Shown here in pieces: positions 5,443 to 6,795 of a stretch of DNA of 6,795 nt. The DNA comes from an uncultured Collinsella sp. Its GTDB lineage: Bacteria > Actinomycetota > Coriobacteriia > Coriobacteriales > Coriobacteriaceae. Numbering within the stretch: the first letter of the stretch is position 1; each line of letters opens with the position of its first letter. The stretch spans positions 1 to 6,795 of the forward strand of contig CABQHR010000099.1 of the NCBI GenBank assembly GCA_902463875.1, written 5' to 3'. A program made the position numbers and the translations under genes. The notes below the pieces were generated by a model that worked only from the letters and a program-made list of their open reading frames with translations, had not been told where the DNA came from and searched no databases.

Positions 5443-5472
5443 CAGTACTCATATTTGGCATTTTTTGACCAC
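5443..5472 (-). repeat. Right 30-bp inverted repeat
   Basis: This is the right arm of the 230-bp element, an exact reverse complement of 5243-5272. Transcribed together, the two arms could form a 30-bp duplex. Confidence 0.85.
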
Positions 5473-5473
5473 A

Positions 5474-5493
5474 GGGGTCCCGAGGGGTCTCGA
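5474..5493 (+). repeat. Tandem 10-bp duplication
   Basis: GGGGTCCCGA (5474-5483) is followed directly by GGGGTCTCGA (5484-5493), one difference in ten. It begins 1 nt outside the right end of the 230-bp element. It could be chance, slippage, or part of a regulator site for the downstream gene. Confidence 0.45.
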
Positions 5494-5570
5494 GGCGTTG
5501 CGGTTTCGCCCTTTTTGCGCCGAAGCGATACACTGTTGCCGTTTGATTTCTTCGTTCAAGGAGGATGCGC

Positions 5571-6795
5571 ATGCCGTGCACAACGATTTTGGTTGGTAAG
5601 AACGCGAGCTACGACGGGTCGACGCTTGTCGCCCGCAACGAGGACTCGTCCAACGGGGTGTTTGAGCCCAAGCGCATGCGCGTAGTGCATCCCGACGAGC
5701 AGCCGCGTGTCTACACGAGCGTCCTGAGCCACCTTACCGTTGAGCTGCCCGACAATCCCATGCGCTACACGAGCGTCCCCGACGTTATCCTCGGTCACGG
5801 CATTTGGGCCGAGGCCGGCTTCAACGAGCTCAATGTTGGCATGTCCGCGACCGAGACACTCACCACCAACGAGCGCGTCCGCGGCGCCGATCCGCTCGTG
5901 GACTACGTGCCCGCCAAGGGCAACGAGGGCGAGGACGGCTATGTTCCGGCCCAGCCCGGCGGACTGGGCGAGGAGGACATGGTGACCCTGGTGCTGCCGT
6001 ACGCCAAGTCTGCCCGCGACGGCGTGCGCATTCTGGGTGAGCTGCTCGAGCGCTACGGCACCTATGAGAACAACGGCATTGCCTTTAGTGACGTGGACGA
6101 GATCTGGTGGCTCGAGACTATCGGCGGCCACCACTGGATCGCCAAGCGCGTGCCCGATGACGCCTATGTGACCATGCCCAACCAGCTGGGTATCGACAGC
6201 TTTGACCTGGACGACGCCGAGGGCGCTCAGGTCGACCACATGTGTTCCGCCGACCTGCGCTCCTGGATGGCCGAGTGGCATCTGGACCTGACGCTGGGCG
6301 TCGAGGGCGACGGTCCGGCGACGGTCTTTAACCCGCGCGAGGCCTTTGGCTCGCACAGCGACAGCGACCACGTTTACAACACGCCGCGCGCCTGGTATAT
6401 GCAGCGCTGCCTCAACCCTAGCGATGTGTGGGACGGTCCCGACGCCGACTACACGCCCGAGAGCGACGACATCCCCTGGAGCCGCGTGCCTGAGCGCAAG
6501 GTGACCATTGAGGACATCAAGTACGTGCTTTCGAGCCACTACCAGGGCACGGAGTACGATTGCTACGGCAGCAAGGGTACGCCCGCCACGCGCGGCGCCT
6601 ATCGTCCCATCGGCATCAACCGCAACAGCCAGCTCGCCGTGTTGCAGCTGCGTCCCTATGCGCAGCCTGCGTATCGCGCCGTGCAGTGGATGGCGTTTGG
6701 CTCCAACTCGTTTAACGCGCTCGTGCCGCTGTACGCCAATGTCGAGACCATGCCCGAGTACTATGCCGACACGCAGGCTCGCGTGACGTCCGAGA
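5571..6795 (+). CDS. C69-family dipeptidase (PepD-like), 3' end beyond window
   Basis: 408 codons are visible with no stop; lactobacillus relatives are about 470 residues, so most of the protein is here. It begins [18 protein letters not shown], the C69 N-terminus, with Cys3 as the expected N-terminal nucleophile exposed after removal of the first residues (Ntn-hydrolase fold). ARNEDS at 21-26 follows, and the family motif [20 protein letters not shown] runs from residue 176 with PDD at 195-197. With only two residues before the cysteine and no signal peptide, it should be cytosolic, hydrolysing dipeptides to free amino acids, as PepDA-type enzymes do in lactobacilli. AAGGAGG (5558-5564) is 6 nt before this ATG. 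An in-frame ATG at 5565 touches that site and is less likely. It follows a terminator and runs as its own unit. Substrate preference cannot be read from the sequence. Confidence 0.93.
   Translation, partial: MPCTTILVGKNASYDGSTLVARNEDSSNGVFEPKRMRVVHPDEQPRVYTSVLSHLTVELPDNPMRYTSVPDVILGHGIWAEAGFNELNVGMSATETLTTNERVRGADPLVDYVPAKGNEGEDGYVPAQPGGLGEEDMVTLVLPYAKSARDGVRILGELLERYGTYENNGIAFSDVDEIWWLETIGGHHWIAKRVPDDAYVTMPNQLGIDSFDLDDAEGAQVDHMCSADLRSWMAEWHLDLTLGVEGDGPATVFNPREAFGSHSDSDHVYNTPRAWYMQRCLNPSDVWDGPDADYTPESDDIPWSRVPERKVTIEDIKYVLSSHYQGTEYDCYGSKGTPATRGAYRPIGINRNSQLAVLQLRPYAQPAYRAVQWMAFGSNSFNALVPLYANVETMPEYYADTQARVTSE

Larger units (their letters stand above)
5243..5472. mobile_element. MITE-like 230-bp element with perfect 30-bp terminal inverted repeats
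   Basis: The 30 bases at 5243-5272 (beginning GTGGTCAAAAAATGCC, ending ATGAGTACTG) are the exact reverse complement of 5443-5472 (beginning CAGTACTCAT, ending TTTTTTGACCAC). Inward of the perfect arms a weaker match continues for about 17 nt (CCAA and TAGT are shared in both arms). The element carries no plausible reading frame and no transposase. Size, terminal repeats and lack of coding capacity fit a miniature inverted-repeat element moved in trans. I see no target-site duplication: the left flank ends ATACCAC and the right begins AGGGGTCC. A conserved regulatory or termination structure is the alternative. Calling it mobile is an inference; the inverted repeats are directly visible. Confidence 0.55.
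5206..5570. other. Gene-free region between folD and the dipeptidase (365 bp)
   Basis: Most of this stretch is the 230-bp inverted-repeat element at 5243-5472, which is visibly more AT-rich than the genes on both sides and holds a terminator hairpin. Between the element and the dipeptidase lies a 10-bp tandem duplication (5474-5493) and a leader with no convincing promoter; TACACT at 5529-5534 is a possible -10 without a good -35. The dipeptidase ribosome site AAGGAGG is at 5558-5564. I call no gene. Confidence 0.65.

Noticed and set aside
5243..5472. CRISPR or attachment-site reading of the 30-bp repeats
   Set aside because: There are only two copies, in inverted orientation and 170 bp apart, with no array of spacers and no integrase or cas gene in the window.
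5333..5581. 82-codon minus-strand frame inside the inverted-repeat element
   Set aside because: No ribosome site, no recognisable domain, and it runs through the right inverted repeat and the start of the dipeptidase gene. It does not look like a transposase or toxin.
5556..6539. 327-codon minus-strand open frame antisense to the dipeptidase
   Set aside because: The plus strand carries clear C69 motifs and a strong ribosome site. The antisense product is His/Val/Ala-rich with no family features.

Overview
The window reads as chromosomal DNA of a high-GC Gram-positive anaerobe, most likely a gut Coriobacteriia member such as Collinsella. This rests on GC-rich codon use, AAGGAGG-type ribosome sites, a sortase-anchored (LPNTG) surface protein with a Listeria-Bacteroides (Flg_new) repeat, a folate pair encoding FchA and FolD, and a family C69 dipeptidase. 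The genus is an inference; no rRNA or other marker is present.

Layout, left to right. (1) 1-256, minus: 5' part of a lipoprotein gene running off the left edge. (2) 257-598: a gene-free divergent region with a hairpin and the first copy of a short repeat. (3) 599-1438, plus: a membrane protein with an N-terminal zinc ribbon, one transmembrane segment, a charged Ser/Lys/Asp linker and an extracytoplasmic domain. (4) 1439-1741: a hairpin, the second copy of the repeat and a strong terminator. (5) 1742-3259, minus: a cell-wall-anchored beta-helix surface protein, with a -10 box lying inside a 13-bp palindrome. (6) 3260-3715: a gene-free divergent region with two long stem-loops. (7) 3716-4348 and 4351-5205, plus: fchA and folD, 2 nt apart. 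(8) 5206-5570: a 230-bp element bounded by perfect 30-bp inverted repeats, with a terminator hairpin inside. (9) 5571 to the right edge, plus: a C69 dipeptidase, open at its 3' end.

How the genes work together. fchA and folD form one translationally close unit for one-carbon folate chemistry. FolD lacks two residues required for cyclohydrolase activity in the bifunctional family: the lysine of YxxxK is Ala52, and the glutamine of VQLPLP is Phe96. The neighbouring FchA is itself a cyclohydrolase-type protein. The natural reading is a split enzyme, with FolD as dehydrogenase and FchA as cyclohydrolase. The other genes look like independent units: two envelope proteins, a lipoprotein, and a cytosolic peptidase after the terminator-containing element.

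The observations most worth a second look are the FolD active-site substitutions beside fchA, the 230-bp inverted-repeat element, and the palindrome on the -10 of the surface-protein promoter. I see no CRISPR array, tRNA, rRNA, transposase or defence system.
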